64,000 nt of DNA from Leptobrachium leishanense (GCA_009667805.1 CM019067.1:70760997-70824996); one strand, 5' to 3'. Positions 45,829-57,056 are shown, counted from the first letter of the stretch. Numbers and translations: made by a program. Notes: generated by a model not told the origin, from the sequence alone.

Positions 45829-45918
45829 GCCGCTGGCGTCAAGGAGATGGAGGCGTGGACTTGGTCCAGGAAGCTGGAAGCACCAAGTCCACGCCTCCGT
45901 CTCCTTGACGACGGCGGC
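45829..45918. repeat. Near-perfect hairpin with 37-bp arms
   Basis: GTCAAGGAGATGGAGGCGTG at the left arm pairs with CACGCCTCCGTCTCCTTGAC at the right with one mismatch; the arms extend to 37 bp (45829-45865 and 45882-45918) with few mismatches and a 16-base loop. It lies near the right end of the hAT and could be a subterminal structure. Confidence 0.85.
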
Positions 45919-46226
45919 ATGTATTGGGGCTAGCTGCAGCACGCGGCCGCCCCAGGCTGCCCAGCGGGTAGTTTTATTTTATTTTTTTTACAATTTTTTT
46001 TTTTTTACAATTGGTCGGGCCGGCTGCGCCCTAGGCGGGCTGCGCTCTAGGCGCCCGCCTAGTTGGCCTAGCAGCAGCGCCGGCCGTGTATGTGCAGGCA
46101 ATTCGCCAAGATTTGGTGAACTGCCTGCTCTCTGAATAGCCGAATGGCCAGGAAAGGTAACTGAACGCTGAATTTCCCTGTTCAGTTACCTTTCACCAGC
46201 AATTCGGATCTCTTTGAATAACCCTG

Positions 46227-47089
46227 TGTGTGTATGTGAATGTGTGACCCTGTGTGTGGATATGTGATGTGACCGCATGTGTGACTGTGTGGTGGGATAT
46301 GTGGAGCTCTGTGATACTCATACGCACCGCACATTACTGTGAGTCTTATTGCTGTGGCGTTCTGATACGCTCATACACTGCACATTACGGTGTGTGTGAG
46401 TGTGAGTCTTATTGCTGTGGAGCTCTGTGATTTGCTCATATGTCCCCTGGTGTGGGGTAGCATTTCATCCTTGGACCCAGGCAGCACAGTGTCTTGGGCC
46501 GGCCCTGTGTGAATGGAATCGTTAATAAAAATACATACATAAAAACTGTTTTTCTTTATTTGTAGTTTAATTTAAGTGGTAAGGACAAAATTCTTCCCAA
46601 ATTTAAAAAATACTGAAGTATATGAATATGTTAAAATACTTGCGCAGATAAACCACTGAGAAAGAGAAATAACTAACTTTTTACCAAATGTACTGAAAAT
46701 TTGTTGAAATTCTGCGGAACGCATACATAAAGCAAAAATGCAATCACTCACCTTAACAGAAACAGCAATACCGTAAGCATTGGAATGATGTATAGACCTA
46801 CAAATGTTTATAAAAATGATATTCAACATACAGACCCAAGATAGTGCTTGTCAAAACCTTAAACAAAAAAAAACTTCATGCAACTTCTTGAATTATACAA
46901 GGTTATGCAGAGAACAGTGAAAATCAGGAGAACTGGCAGGAGAAGAGACTAATCCAGACCAGATAGCCAATTTGGAAAGTGAGATAAATGAGAGATTTTT
47001 TCTGGTTTGGCTATTTTGACCTAGAATTTTCACTTCTCCAGTCATTCTCCTGAGTTTCACCTTTTTAATGAATAACCCTGAAAGAATTG
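46227..47089. other. Degenerate 60-bp satellite and unclassified sequence
   Basis: Decayed units like those of 23737-24360 (GGAGCTCTGTGATACTCATA) occupy 46290-46450. A hAT-like end GGGCCGGCCCTG lies at about 46496-46507 with no partner found. The rest is AT-rich and holds no gene. Confidence 0.5.
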
Positions 47090-48503
47090 TTTATTATTAT
47101 TATTATTATTATTCTTTATTTATAAAGCGCCAGCATATTCCGCAGCGCTGTACAATAGGCACAGTATAGACAGGGTTACAATACATTGAACAACATTTGA
47201 CAAACAGTACAGGAGGAGATGAGGGCCCTATTCCCGTAGGAACTCACAATCTAGGAGGGTTGGGGTTGGAAACAGGAGGAGAGGACTGTAAGGTGAGAGT
47301 GATTGATGGTTGTGTCAGTGAGTAGGGTGGTAGGCTTCCCTAAATAGGAACGTTTTAAGGGAGCGTTTGAAGGAAGAGAAGTTAGGGGAAAGTCTGACAG
47401 TACGAGGGAGAGCGTTCCAGAGAGTGGGGGCTGCACGTGAGAAATCCTGCAGTCTATCATGGGAAGAGGTGATGCGGGGAGAAGCTAGGCGCAGGTCACT
47501 GTTTGACCTTAGGGAGCGGGCTGGGGTGTATTTGGTGATTAGTGAGGACAGGTAGTGGGGAGCTGAGTTAGTGAGGGTTTTGTAGGTAAGGATAAGGATT
47601 TTGAACTTAATTCTGCAGTGGATGGGGAGCCAGTGAAGCGACTCGCAGAGGGGAGCGGCAGAGACAGAGCGGCGGGTGAGGTGAATTAGCCTTGCGGAGG
47701 CGCTCAGGATGGATTGTAGGGGGTAGAGGGGGGACAGAGGGAGGCCAGATAAGAGATTATTGCAATAGTCGAGTCGGGAGATTACCAGGGCGTGTATGAG
47801 TTGTTTTGTGGTGACAGCGGTAAGAAATGGCCGAATTCTGGAAATATTACGCAGTTGATATCAGCAGGAGGAGGAAAGAGACTTGATGTGGGGGATGAAG
47901 GAAAGAGCAGAGTCAAGTGTAACTCCAAGACAGTGAACTTGGTTTGATGGGGAGATGGTGATACCCTCCACCGTGATAGAGAAGTCAGGAGGTGGGGAGG
48001 CATTGGAGGGAGGAATAAGTAGGAGCTCAGTCTTTGACATGTTGATCTTTAGGTGGTGGGAGGCCATCCATGAGGAGATGCCAGATAAACAGTCACTGAC
48101 TTTTGAAAGGACAGGGGGAGAGAGATCAAGGGTAGAGAGGTAGATCTGAGTGTCATCAGCGTAGAGGTGGTAATTAAAGCCAAAAGTGTTGATGATTTTG
48201 CCCAGGGAGGAGGTGTAGATGGAAAAGAGCAGAGGACCAAGGACAGAGCCTTGAGGTACACCAACAGATAGAGGCAATGAGGAGGAGGAGTTACCAGCAA
48301 AGGACACACAGAAGGACCTGTTGGATAAATAGGAGTCAACCCAAGCAATGCAGTGTCACCGAGACCCAGAGAGTTGAGGGTCTGTAGAAGGAGGGGGTGG
48401 TCAACAGTGTCAAAAGCAGCCGAGAGGTCAAGCAGGATGAGAATAGAATAGTGGCCGTGTTTTTTAGCAGTTAGGAGGTCGTTGGTGACTTTGATGAGGG
48501 CAG
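47090..48503 (-). mobile_element. L2/CR1-group LINE, 3' half
   Basis: The minus strand carries the RT C-terminal half ([22 protein letters not shown] in 47861-48307), a thumb-like region and the C-terminal WNALPRTVR-type block, then the 3' untranslated region and an (ATA)n tail at 47091-47112. It is 5'-truncated at 48503, and the reading frame is broken by at least one indel near 47860 and one near 48340. The RT copies DNA from LINE RNA at the target site. Confidence 0.8.
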
Positions 48504-49450
48504 TATATCTCTATAAGCTCATACATACTTTTAAAAGGCTATTCTATATATTTTTTATTTATTATTTTTATGCACAGGTCACATTTTTTCAAATTAGCAA
48601 TATGTTTTCATGCACAAGGGGGATTATAAATTGTGCCACATGCTGCATCCTCAGAGTCAACTACACAAAGTTTTATGGTGATGTGGTGTTTGCGCGATAT
48701 GGATTGATTTATTGCACTTGACATTGTATGTATATTGTATGTGTGTCCCACCATGGCTGCCTATAATGGCCTGAACCTGCTGGGGAGCTCTAGGGTGAGT
48801 TGATCCTGTAAATGCAGATTCGGGCAAGTTAGATAGGACCTGTCTATGATGGGGTACATTGGCGTCTGTGACAGGCTTAAGCAATCTATGATCATACTTT
48901 GTGAACTGAATCCCCATCATTTTACCTCAGTCAGGTTTTTTGAACTTTTTGAAATTGTGTGTTTTTTTGCTCCAGAAAATGATGGAAGAAGGTGGTCATG
49001 GATATGGAGTGCTCTTTTTTCGGTAATTTATATTGTATGTGTAAGGCCCAGGCCAGGATGGAGCCGTGGACGGGACCTATGGCTAGGTTTTATTTCCCAA
49101 ATGCTGGGGGTGAGCTAGACAAGCAGACTAAGGAGACTTTGAATGCAAGAACATAAAATGTATTATAAATGCGCAGCACACTGAAAACAGTCTTTGAACA
49201 TAGGAAGTCCCAAATATAAACAGGCAAAAATATATAACAAGCTGAGGATGGTGAGCTATGCAGCCAGAAGCTGTTTGGAGAATCCAATCCACTTGAAGCA
49301 GCAAGAACCTGGGTAGCAATACCTTGATTGAAGGTCCTTTATAGCTGGCACAGGATGGATGTCTGGCAGCCAAGAAAGTCTCCAGGCCCTGGTGGATAGT
49401 GGGCCACGTAGTCAGGAAGCTGCAGACTCCACTGGAAACAGCAACAAGAT
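48504..49450. other. Unclassified; possible LTR-like insert at 49041-49450
   Basis: The stretch between two L2 copies. From about 49041 (TGTAAGGCCCAGGCCAGG) to 49441 sequence of unknown type replaces the expected 3' part of the right-hand L2 copy. No gene was recognised. Confidence 0.35.
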
Positions 49451-50729
49451 TACGCAGTTGGTATCGGCAGGAGGAGGAAAGAGACTTGATGTGGGGGATG
49501 AAGGAAAGAGCAGAGTCAAGTGTAACTCCAAGACAGCGAACTTGGTTTGATGGGGAGATGGTGATACCCTCCACCGTGATAGAGAAGTCAGGAGGTGGGG
49601 AGGCATTGGAGGGAGGAATAAATAGGAGCTCAGTCTTTGACATGTTGATCATTAGGTGGTGGGAGGCCATCCAGGAGGAGATGCCAGATAAACAGTCACT
49701 GACTTTTGAAAGGACAGGGGGAGAGAGATCAGGGGTATAGAGGTAGATCTGAGTGTCATCAGCGTAGAGGTGGTAATTAAAGCCAAAAGTGTTGATGATT
49801 TTGCCCAGGGAGGAGGTGTAGATGGAAAAGAGCAGAGGACCAAGGACAGAGCCTTGAGGTACACCAACAGATAGAGGCAATGAAGAGGAGGAGTTACCAG
49901 CAAAGGACACACAGAAGGACCTGTTGGATAAATAGGAGTCAACCCAAGCAAGTGCAGTGTCACGGAGACCCAGAGAGTTGAGGGTCTGTAGAAGGAGGGG
50001 GTGGTCAGCAGTGTCAAAAGCAGCCGAGAGGTCAAGCAGGATGAGAATAGAATAGTGGCCGTGTTTTTTAGCAGTTAGGAGGTCGATGGTGACTTTGGTG
50101 AGGGCAGTTTCAGTTGAGTGTAGGGGACGGAAGCCAGATTGCAGGGGGTCAAGTAGGGAATTGGAGGACAGGAAGAGGGAGAGGCGGTTGAAGACTAGTT
50201 TTTCTAAGAGCTTAGAGGTAAAGGGAAGCAGGGATACAGGGCGGTAGTTGGATCGAGAGTTGGGATCGAGGGATGGTTTCTTTAGTAAAGGGGTAACTAG
50301 CGCGTGTTTGAAGGCGGATGGAAAGGAGCCAGTGGAGAGAGATAGGTTGAAGATGTGTGTGAGAGCAGGGGTGAGGGAGGAGGAGAGGGGAGGAATCAGA
50401 TGTGAGGGAATGGGGTCGAGCGGGCACGTGGTGAGATGTGAGGAGGACAATAAAGAATTGACTTCCAACTCAGTGGCTGGGAGGAAGTGGCAGAGGGTGG
50501 CAGAGGGGGCTTCTGGGAGTGGAGGTGGCAGATAACTATCTTGTGTTGGGATGTTGCTTCTGATAGTTAGAGTTTTACTGAGAAAGTAGTCTGCCAGGTC
50601 TTGAGCGCTGAAGGCAGCTGAGGGGGGAGGTGCAGGTGGGTAGAGGAGGGTGTTGAAGGTGGACCAGACCCGTTTAGGGTTGGAGGACAGCGTAGATATA
50701 AGAGATGAGAAGAAGGATTGTTTGGCCAA
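49128..50729 (-). pseudogene. L2/CR1-group LINE ORF2 reverse transcriptase, 3' part replaced
   Basis: The 533-residue reading holds the RT domain: [36 protein letters not shown] and the catalytic YADDTQIYL near residue 320. Upstream, in the same frame, sequence reads as the end of the endonuclease-RT linker ([16 protein letters not shown]), so the start of the listed range is not the true start. After about position 49452 the reading runs into unrelated sequence. The LINE copy spans about 49450-50905, nearly identical to the one at 47.86-48.50 kb where they overlap. The endonuclease domain is absent. Confidence 0.85.
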
Positions 50730-50905
50730 GTGGAGGTCAGAGGTGTATGACCGGAGAATAAACTTGACGTGAACAAAATCAGCTTCAGAGCGGGATTTCC
50801 TCCAGGCACGCTCTGCAGTGCGGGAGCATCTTTGCAGGTAGCGAGTCTGGAGGGTGTGCCAGGGCTGAAGCTGGCGGCGTGGGGCCTTGTTGTAGCTCTA
50901 TCCAT

Positions 50906-51434
50906 ATATATACACACACGTTATTTTAAAGGGACTTATTTGAAATCCCAGTTTGCAAGGGTATTTAATTATTTTAAAATCCACAAATATCAAAATAGAA
51001 AAAGCAATGTGTAATGCATTTCTCTCGCTGACAGCAGAAAGACACTGAGAACAAACATTTCCCAGCCTCCTTCCAAAGGTCCTGTAAGATCGCTCCATGG
51101 AGTCATATAGACAGACAAGCCAAATGTTGATAGTGCTATTTGTCCACAGCCTCAAACATGTCAAGATCACAGTGAAATTACGACAATAGACAGTGATCTG
51201 ACCTGGAAAAGCATCATCTGACTTCTGCAGGAAGCCACTACAAGAGCAGCAATATAAATAAAATTGTGTACCTTCCTGTACTTGCATGTACTACATTTTA
51301 TTAATATGATGTCAGTAAACGAACGTAACACACATATTATATGTATATATATATACACACAGTCTTTCATGCACATCTTATTTCTGCTATACTGTATATA
51401 CATGCTGTTTTGGTTTATGAGTTATCTATTTACC
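50906..51434. other. Unclassified AT-rich sequence
   Basis: No gene found. A (TA)n/(CA)n stretch is at 51338-51360. Confidence 0.4.
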
Positions 51435-52024
51435 TTGATAAAGGCTTCTAGGGCTAGCAACGTCATTTTTTTATGGATTAAATAACATTTTTCATTTAAT
51501 ATAAGACCCGGAGTGTCTCCCGCTACATATTTTTTTTATTGCATACTTTGGGGAGCCTGCACCAGGGCAATACCTATAGAGCAAGGAGTATGCTCATTGG
51601 AAGGTGAAAAGCGTGTGCCCGGTTCCATATATCTTATATATATATAATTCTGGCTTATGTTTTGTTTCTTCTTGGTCTCTCTTTTTTTTTTTATGTCTCT
51701 TTCAGCCTTCACTGTTTTGTGTTTTTGGTTTTTTTCTTTTTCTCATTCAAGTTGTATAATCTTAGCTCTGTTGTTTTATTATGGGTCCAAGATTCCTCAT
51801 GCGTTTATTTTCCCATTTTGAACATACCATTTGACTCTCACTTTTTACGACATCTAAATCCCCCCACCCATGTGACCCTTAATGTCTTAATCTTCAATTC
51901 TAGGAACTGATCAGTAAGCTTCCAGACCTGAGGAATAGCGGAATCCTCTCGAAAGCTTGTCTTTTAAATGTAACGTTAGTCCAATAAAAAAGGTATCACT
52001 ACGTACTGCTATACTCGTGATTTT
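51435..52024 (+). mobile_element. Putative Penelope-like element 5' region with hairpin motifs
   Basis: TTGATAAAGGCTTC...AACGTC (51435-51464) and CTGAGGAATAGCGG followed by TCCTCTCGAAAGC (51928-51961) are two variants of the motif found in the foldbacks. Both precede TTAA- or AATAAA-rich tails (TAGTCCAATAAAAAAGGTAT). The ORF remnant that follows looks like the start of a Penelope-like protein. Known Penelope-like elements carry hammerhead motifs in their LTR-like ends, so this may be such a region; this is inference. Confidence 0.4.
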
Positions 52025-52283
52025 AGCATCTGGACTAAGACGGCCTATCGAATTTACATTACCATGAAGGATACTGCATTTGGCTGCATCGAGAAGCAAC
52101 TGATCAAACTGACTAGTAGACAAACACAGATCAATAGCGACATCTTTTTTCTTGCCCAATGTAAAAAGATAAATCTTGTCCCGAAGGGACTCCATATCAA
52201 GAACCCACTTTCTACCACACACAACTCCCGGCATGTTGAAAACATCGGCAAACGCACCAGCGAGAAATTGCGGAACCACTTAA
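52025..52283 (+). pseudogene. Penelope-like ORF, N-terminal remnant
   Basis: The frame from about 52064 contains a NSDIFFLAQC...LVPKGLHIKNPL block and then SEKLRNHLI, which resembles the region ahead of the reverse transcriptase in Penelope-like elements. The reading ends where the TTAA element at 52284 begins. The RT part of a Penelope-like element in the same orientation lies at 57.8-58.4 kb, beyond other insertions; about 150 residues expected between the two are missing, so continuity is not proved. Confidence 0.45.
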
Positions 52284-53443
52284 TTAACCCTATTGCTGCT
52301 GAGCCTTTTCACGCCTCTGTGCGGAGCTCATTTTTACCGGTTTCGCTCATCATGTTTAACCGCGATTTGAAGTCACATTTTATTATACAACCCAGACATA
52401 TTATATATCGTTCTTTCCAGGAGACTCGGCAGATTCATAATATATCATTATTATATGTATGCGTTATGTCCTGTCTGTATATTAAAACATAAACTGCAAT
52501 AAAATTAGAATTTTCAATAATTTACAACGTGTAAAGTGTTTTTTTTTCACATTTTAACATGCGAGCATTTGCGGCTATATTTTCTATGGGTTGCGCTTGT
52601 TAAAAAAATTAGAAAAGGGGAATCGTTACTTTTTTTGGGGAAAATTACATGTTTTTTGTCAAACATCCCCCGTAGAAAAAATCGTTAGTGCAGCATCATT
52701 GTTCACATTATAATTGAAATGAGAACAATATTGCTACATTAATAAAACAAAACAAAAAAAATGTTTTAATTTTTTTATTTTATTTTTATTTTTAATTATT
52801 TTTTTTTACACTGTACATGGTCACGTTTGACATTATTGGAAAGGCCATGCTCTAGCTGCCCCTAGCTGTCACGGATCGGGAGATAGGGGGTTCATTGGAA
52901 CCCCCTATCTTCACCATAGGTGGCAGCAAGGGGTTAAATGCGGAACTGGCGCCATCGCGCTATGCGCGATGATGCCAGTCATTAGGGGGATATCCCGGAA
53001 GCTTGGCCGACATCCAAGATGTCGGCCAGCTCTGGGAGGGGACCGCAATACGGCGCATGTTAGCGCCATATCGCGATCCAGCCGCCTAGGGGTTACAGAC
53101 AGCCGCCACTTGGAAGGGCAAGCTGTGCCCTTCCAAGCGGTGCCTGCCTTTACTCGCTGGCCCTCACGGATGGGGAGGGGGGAGGTCTGAACGACTTCCC
53201 CCTCCCCTTCAGGTGCCTGAAATAGACGTCATCGCGCAGGCACGATGACGTCTATTGTGCCCACCGGGGTCCCGGATGCTGGGCTGACATCGAGGATGTC
53301 AGCCCGCACCGGGGGGCTGCCGCGATCGGCCGGAATCCCGGCCGATCGCCGCTGGTAAGGGAGGACGTGTCAGCGCGTCCTCTGCAGCGAAGTGGCCATG
53401 CGGCAGGACGCGTTGAGCGCGTCCGCCACATGGAAAGGGTTAA
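52284..53443. mobile_element. TTAA-flanked palindrome-rich element (piggyBac-like)
   Basis: TTAACCCTATTGCTGC at the left and CATGGAAAGGGTTAA at the right, with a further TTAA at 52280-52283. The interior is a string of hairpins: CATCGCGC...GCGCGATG, GACATCCAAGATGTC, CTTGGAAGGGC...GCCCTTCCAAG, GACATCGAGGATGTC, CGATCGGCCGGAATCCCGGC-type. The same order of modules is found, partly rearranged or inverted, at 5489 and 56.4 kb. No transposase is encoded. Confidence 0.65.
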
Positions 53444-54091
53444 TTTAGCCTCAACTGTACACATGTACGCAGATGACACCATTATCTATACCAGCAAACC
53501 AAATCTCCCGCAGCTGGAGGCCGTCCTGCAAGAACAATTCACAGAAGTAGAAAAGTGGATTGCAGATAACAAACCTTTTCTAAATACTGACAAAACTGTA
53601 ACGATGCTCTTTGGACCAGCACCTAAACTTCATAAATTGCAAACTCCCCATCTATGTGTCAGGACAAGATCAATTGGCACGCTGACCACAGTCACTTCTC
53701 TCAAATATCTAGGTATGCGGTTAGACCCAAATCTATCCTTTGCCCCCACATCGAAAAACTCTAAACTCTAAAATCTAAACTTTACCCCAAACTAGGTGCC
53801 CTGTACAGAAACACATCCTGCCTGAGCCCCGCGGTAAGAAAGCAGATTGTACAACAAATGCTTATGCCGGCTATTGAATACAGAGATGTAGTGTATGCAG
53901 CTGCCCCACAAACACACCTCCAGAAACTTACTACATTGTATAACTCATTCTGCCACTTTGTGCTACAATGTAACTACATGACCCACCATTGTGACATGTT
54001 AAAAGAGCTAAACTGGCCGTCGCTGGAATCTAGACACACTCTTCACCATTCCAACCTGTTGTTTAAGAGATTTTCTGGGAAGCTGCCACCC
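53444..54091 (+). pseudogene. Jockey-superfamily LINE RT fragment (part 1)
   Basis: The reading enters at the RT catalytic motif MYADDTIIYTS and continues through a thumb region (LNTDKTVTMLFG, LKYLGMRLDPNLSF). A frameshift near 53750 follows. The frame then continues as a C-terminal domain (53858-54091) up to the point where a solo LTR is inserted. The RT fingers and the endonuclease are missing, so the copy is 5'-truncated. Its 3' parts are at 55268-55394 and 57485-57797. It is a different LINE family from the L2-like copies at 47-51 kb. Confidence 0.75.
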
Positions 54092-55262
54092 TGTCACGAT
54101 TCGCGCCGCAGACGCGGTAAAAAAGGCAAATGAAGTGCAGTTCCAGTCCTGATTTTGCCTTTACCTGGACTGGTGTCTAACTACACTGGGATCTGTTCCT
54201 GATTTTCCTTCACCTCTCCAGCCTCAGGTGTGGGCTGGGCCTGCATTGCCAATTTAATCCAGCCTCACCTCTGAATCAGGGCTTCTGCATCGTCTTTTCT
54301 AACAATAGAACGACTCATTGCAAGCCTGACCTGTGTGCTATGCACTGACCTGCCTGATGCTCAGCTGGCACTCTGAGAACCCCTCCATCTGGTATCCTGA
54401 GAACCCCTCCATCTGGTATCCTGAGAACCCCTCCATCTGGTATCCTGAGAACCCCTCCATCTGGTATCCTGAGAACCCCTCCATCTGGTATCCTGAGAAC
54501 CCCTCCATCTGGTATCCTGAGAACCCCTCTATCTGGTATCCTGAGAACCCCTCCATCTGGTATCCTGAGAACCCCTCCATCTGGTATCCTGAGAACCCCT
54601 CCATTTGGTATCCTGAGGACTCCCTTATCTCTGCTACCCTTCTTCCTGGACATTCCTTGCATTCCCCATTTTCTGGATCCCTTTGCAACTCCCATCATCC
54701 CATCTATTGATTAACCCGTGTATGACATTGGATTCTGGACTCTGACTACTTCTATGCCAGCCGCCTGCCACCGACCAATGCCTGATTTAACCACTCTCCA
54801 GTCTTGACCTTTCTGATACCGCGCCTGATCTTATGTTGTCTTCTTGCCTTCTGTGTCTTTTGATCCTCCACCCTCTGTACCAGTTAGTGTGTTCTTTTGT
54901 ATCTGTTTTCCATTTTTTGTTCAGTCAAGCTCTGATTTGTGTTTTATTCTTTATTCAGTGTTCAGTTCCTGTTCACCTGTGTTTATTCTTTATTCAGCAT
55001 CCAGTATCTTCTGTTAGCCCTATTGTGCTATTCAGTGTCCTGTCCTGTATACCCCTTCTGCTAAGTATATCTTGTCCTCTGTATATTTTATCCTGCCCAT
55101 CCAGCTCCTATCTATCGTTATTAGTTATTCAGATTCCCCTTCCTGGTTAAGTTTGTTTATTCAATAAACCTATGTTCTTGATTACAACCCCCCTTTTCTG
55201 CCTCTTCATCTGAGTAACCGCATATTGGGCTCGAATCCTTAACCCTGCAGTGAGCCGTGACA
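54092..55262 (+). mobile_element. Solo LTR with 5-bp TSD
   Basis: It begins TGTCACGATTCG and ends GAGCCGTGACA, a TG...CA LTR with TGTCACG/CGTGACA termini. CACCC is duplicated at 54087-54091 and 55263-55267. A polyadenylation-like CAATAAACC lies at 55160. The LINE reading resumes in order after the second CACCC. There is no internal retroviral sequence, so it formed by recombination between two LTRs. It contains a 24-bp tandem repeat. Confidence 0.85.
54366..54625. repeat. 24-bp minisatellite in the solo LTR
   Basis: About ten to eleven copies of a 24-bp unit (TGAGAACCCCTCCATCTGGT-ATCC). Since 24 is a multiple of three, long repetitive open frames occur on both strands; they are by-products. 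Confidence 0.9.
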
Positions 55263-55267
55263 CACCC

Positions 55268-55394
55268 TACCTGAATAGACTGCTTCCACCAGCAGTTCCC
55301 TAATTCTATAACCTCCGATTCAGGACCAGCACCTTACTTGCAATACCACAATACATAATGAAAGTGGCTTGATCCTCATTTTCCTACAGAGCAT
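55268..55394 (+). pseudogene. LINE fragment (part 2)
   Basis: This short block (CTACCTGAATAGACTGCTTC onwards) continues the LINE reading between the solo LTR and the hAT at 55395. It ends with the hAT target CAGAGCAT. Confidence 0.65.
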
Positions 55395-55799
55395 TAGGGA
55401 TGAGCTGTTCAGTTCGATCAGTTTCGGAGTTCAATTCGAACTTTGGCCGTTTGCAAATTCGCGAACCTTGAACTTTTTGGCGTGTTCGGTTCAAGTTCGC
55501 AAAAAAAATTATTTGAAAAAAGTATAAAAAATGCTTAAAAAATACTAAAAAATCTAGAAATAAAGAGACTCTTTACTGCAGAATATTATAAGCAACGGTT
55601 TATTAGATATTGAATTAAAAACTAATGTGTACATGCAAAGATTCTCCCCTCTAAATGACCTGTGTTCTCAAACGGTAAACAACAGGTGTTTTTAGTCTGG
55701 TCTAATGAATTTGATACATTGTATGTATGTAGACTATACTGAGGGTGTGGTGTCTGCTTCTGAGAAGTGTTAATTTCTCTACTAAATCTTCCTCTAATA

Positions 55800-57056
55800 T
55801 GCTGCATTTCACTGCTGTGTGCTCATCCTCATTTTTACCGCTTTCGCTCATCATGTTTAAACTAGGCTTGTGCACCGATTTTTTTTTCGGTTCGATTCGA
55901 TTCGATTTTTCGGATTTTCAAACTTTTCGACTCGGCTCGTTTCGACCGATTTCTGTTTCGATTCGGTTTGGCTCGACTCGTTTTTGTGTACATTTTTTTC
56001 GGAATTTCGACCATTTTTCGTGTCACTTAGCTCGTTTTTGTATCGACTTTTCGTGATTTCGGAAATTTTCGTTTTTCGGAATTGTACATGTTTTCGGAAT
56101 ATCGACCATTTTTCGTATTTTCGTGTCACTTAGCTCGTTTTTGTATCGACTTTTCGTATTTTCGGAAATTTTTCGTTTTTCCGGAACGTCTGTTCTCCTC
56201 GTTTCAAAGCAATAAATTTAGATTTGACACATTTCAAGTACATTCGAAAATTCCGAAAATATTTCGTTTCGGCTCGGAAAACTTTTCGGATCTGCTATTT
56301 TCGGATCTAAAAATTTTCGGAAAATCGGCCGCATCCGAAAACACGAATCGGGAAATTTCGTGAAAATTCCAAAATTCCGAAACCCGAAACGCACATCCCT
56401 AGTTTAAACGCGATTTGAAGCCACATTTTATTAAATAACCCAGACATATTAGATATCGTTCTTTCCGGCAGACTCCGCAGATTCATAATATATCATTTTT
56501 ATATGTATACGTCATGTCCTGGCTGTATATTATGACAAAAAATGCAATAAAAATTGAATTTTTAATCATTTGCAGTGTGTAAAGTGTTTTTTTCACATTT
56601 TAGCACATGAGCGTTTGCGGTTATGTTTTCTATGGGGTGCGCTTGTACAAAAATTTGAAGTGCGTCCTGGTGCCTAAGGGGTTAAAGCCAGGCACTGCTT
56701 AAAAGGGGAGACTCTCTCCTTTTAAGCGGTGCCTGGCTTTTTTTTGTGGGACCTCCCGATCGGGAGGGAGAGGGATCCGAACGGATCACCCCCTCCCTTC
56801 CAGGCGATCTCCCGGCATTGCCAGGGGGTCGCCTGGAAATGATGTCATCGCGCATGGCGTGATGATGTCATTTACGTCGGTAGGAGCTTGACTTCAGCGT
56901 CTGAGGACGCTGAAGTCAGATCACCACGGGACCCCGGACAGAGAGGGGAGTATCTCCGCCGGGGGTCCCGCAAAGCTGATGACGTGTGGGACACGTCCTC
57001 CTCAGCATACAGCGGGAGTAACTGAGCCCACACGTCATCAGCAGTGAAAGGGTTAA
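55800..57056. mobile_element. TTAA-family element nested in the hAT
   Basis: It starts near TTTCACTGCTGTGTGCTCAT and ends AGTGAAAGGGTTAA at 57056. Hairpin modules include GCCAGGCACTGCTTAAAAGG paired with CCTTTTAAGCGGTGCCTGGC, GATGTCATCGCGC and GACTTCAGCGTC/GACGCTGAAGTC. Its continuity is broken at 55863-56401. The left end has no clean TTAA. Confidence 0.55.
55863..56401. mobile_element. hAT-type MITE with exact 8-bp TSD
   Basis: The ends are TAGGCTTGTGCACC and AACGCACATCCCTA. GTTTAAAC, itself a palindrome, is duplicated exactly at 55855-55862 and 56402-56409. The interior of TTTCGG/CCGAAA words and the right end match the MITE at 18700-19302. Confidence 0.85.

Larger units (their letters stand above)
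43829..46088. mobile_element. hAT-type element filled with a minisatellite, exact 8-bp TSD
   Basis: The ends are CAGGGCCGGTGCTAG and CAGCGCCGGCCGTG. TATGTGCA is duplicated exactly at 43821-43828 and 46089-46096. Only the outer 70-250 bases are unique; the rest is a 26-31-bp minisatellite, with a hairpin near the right end. The terminal CCTAGGCGGGC words are like those of the shorter element at 3919-4466. No transposase is present. Confidence 0.9.
43290..46226. mobile_element. CAGGGTTATTCAAAGAG-family repeat, interrupted copy
   Basis: The interior (CCTAAAAGATCCT, TTTACTGCAG, TAGAAGCCTATGGGA) starts near 43320, and the end TCTCTTTGAATAACCCTG lies at 46209-46226. The sequence is opened at about 43620-46096 by a SINE copy and by the hAT at 43829-46088. 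After 46096 it resumes with GGCAATTCGCCAAG, as in the copy at 28241. The left end is not clear. Confidence 0.5.

Noticed and set aside
54315..54710. Repetitive open frames on both strands
   Set aside because: They follow from a 24-bp unit, a multiple of three, inside a solo LTR.
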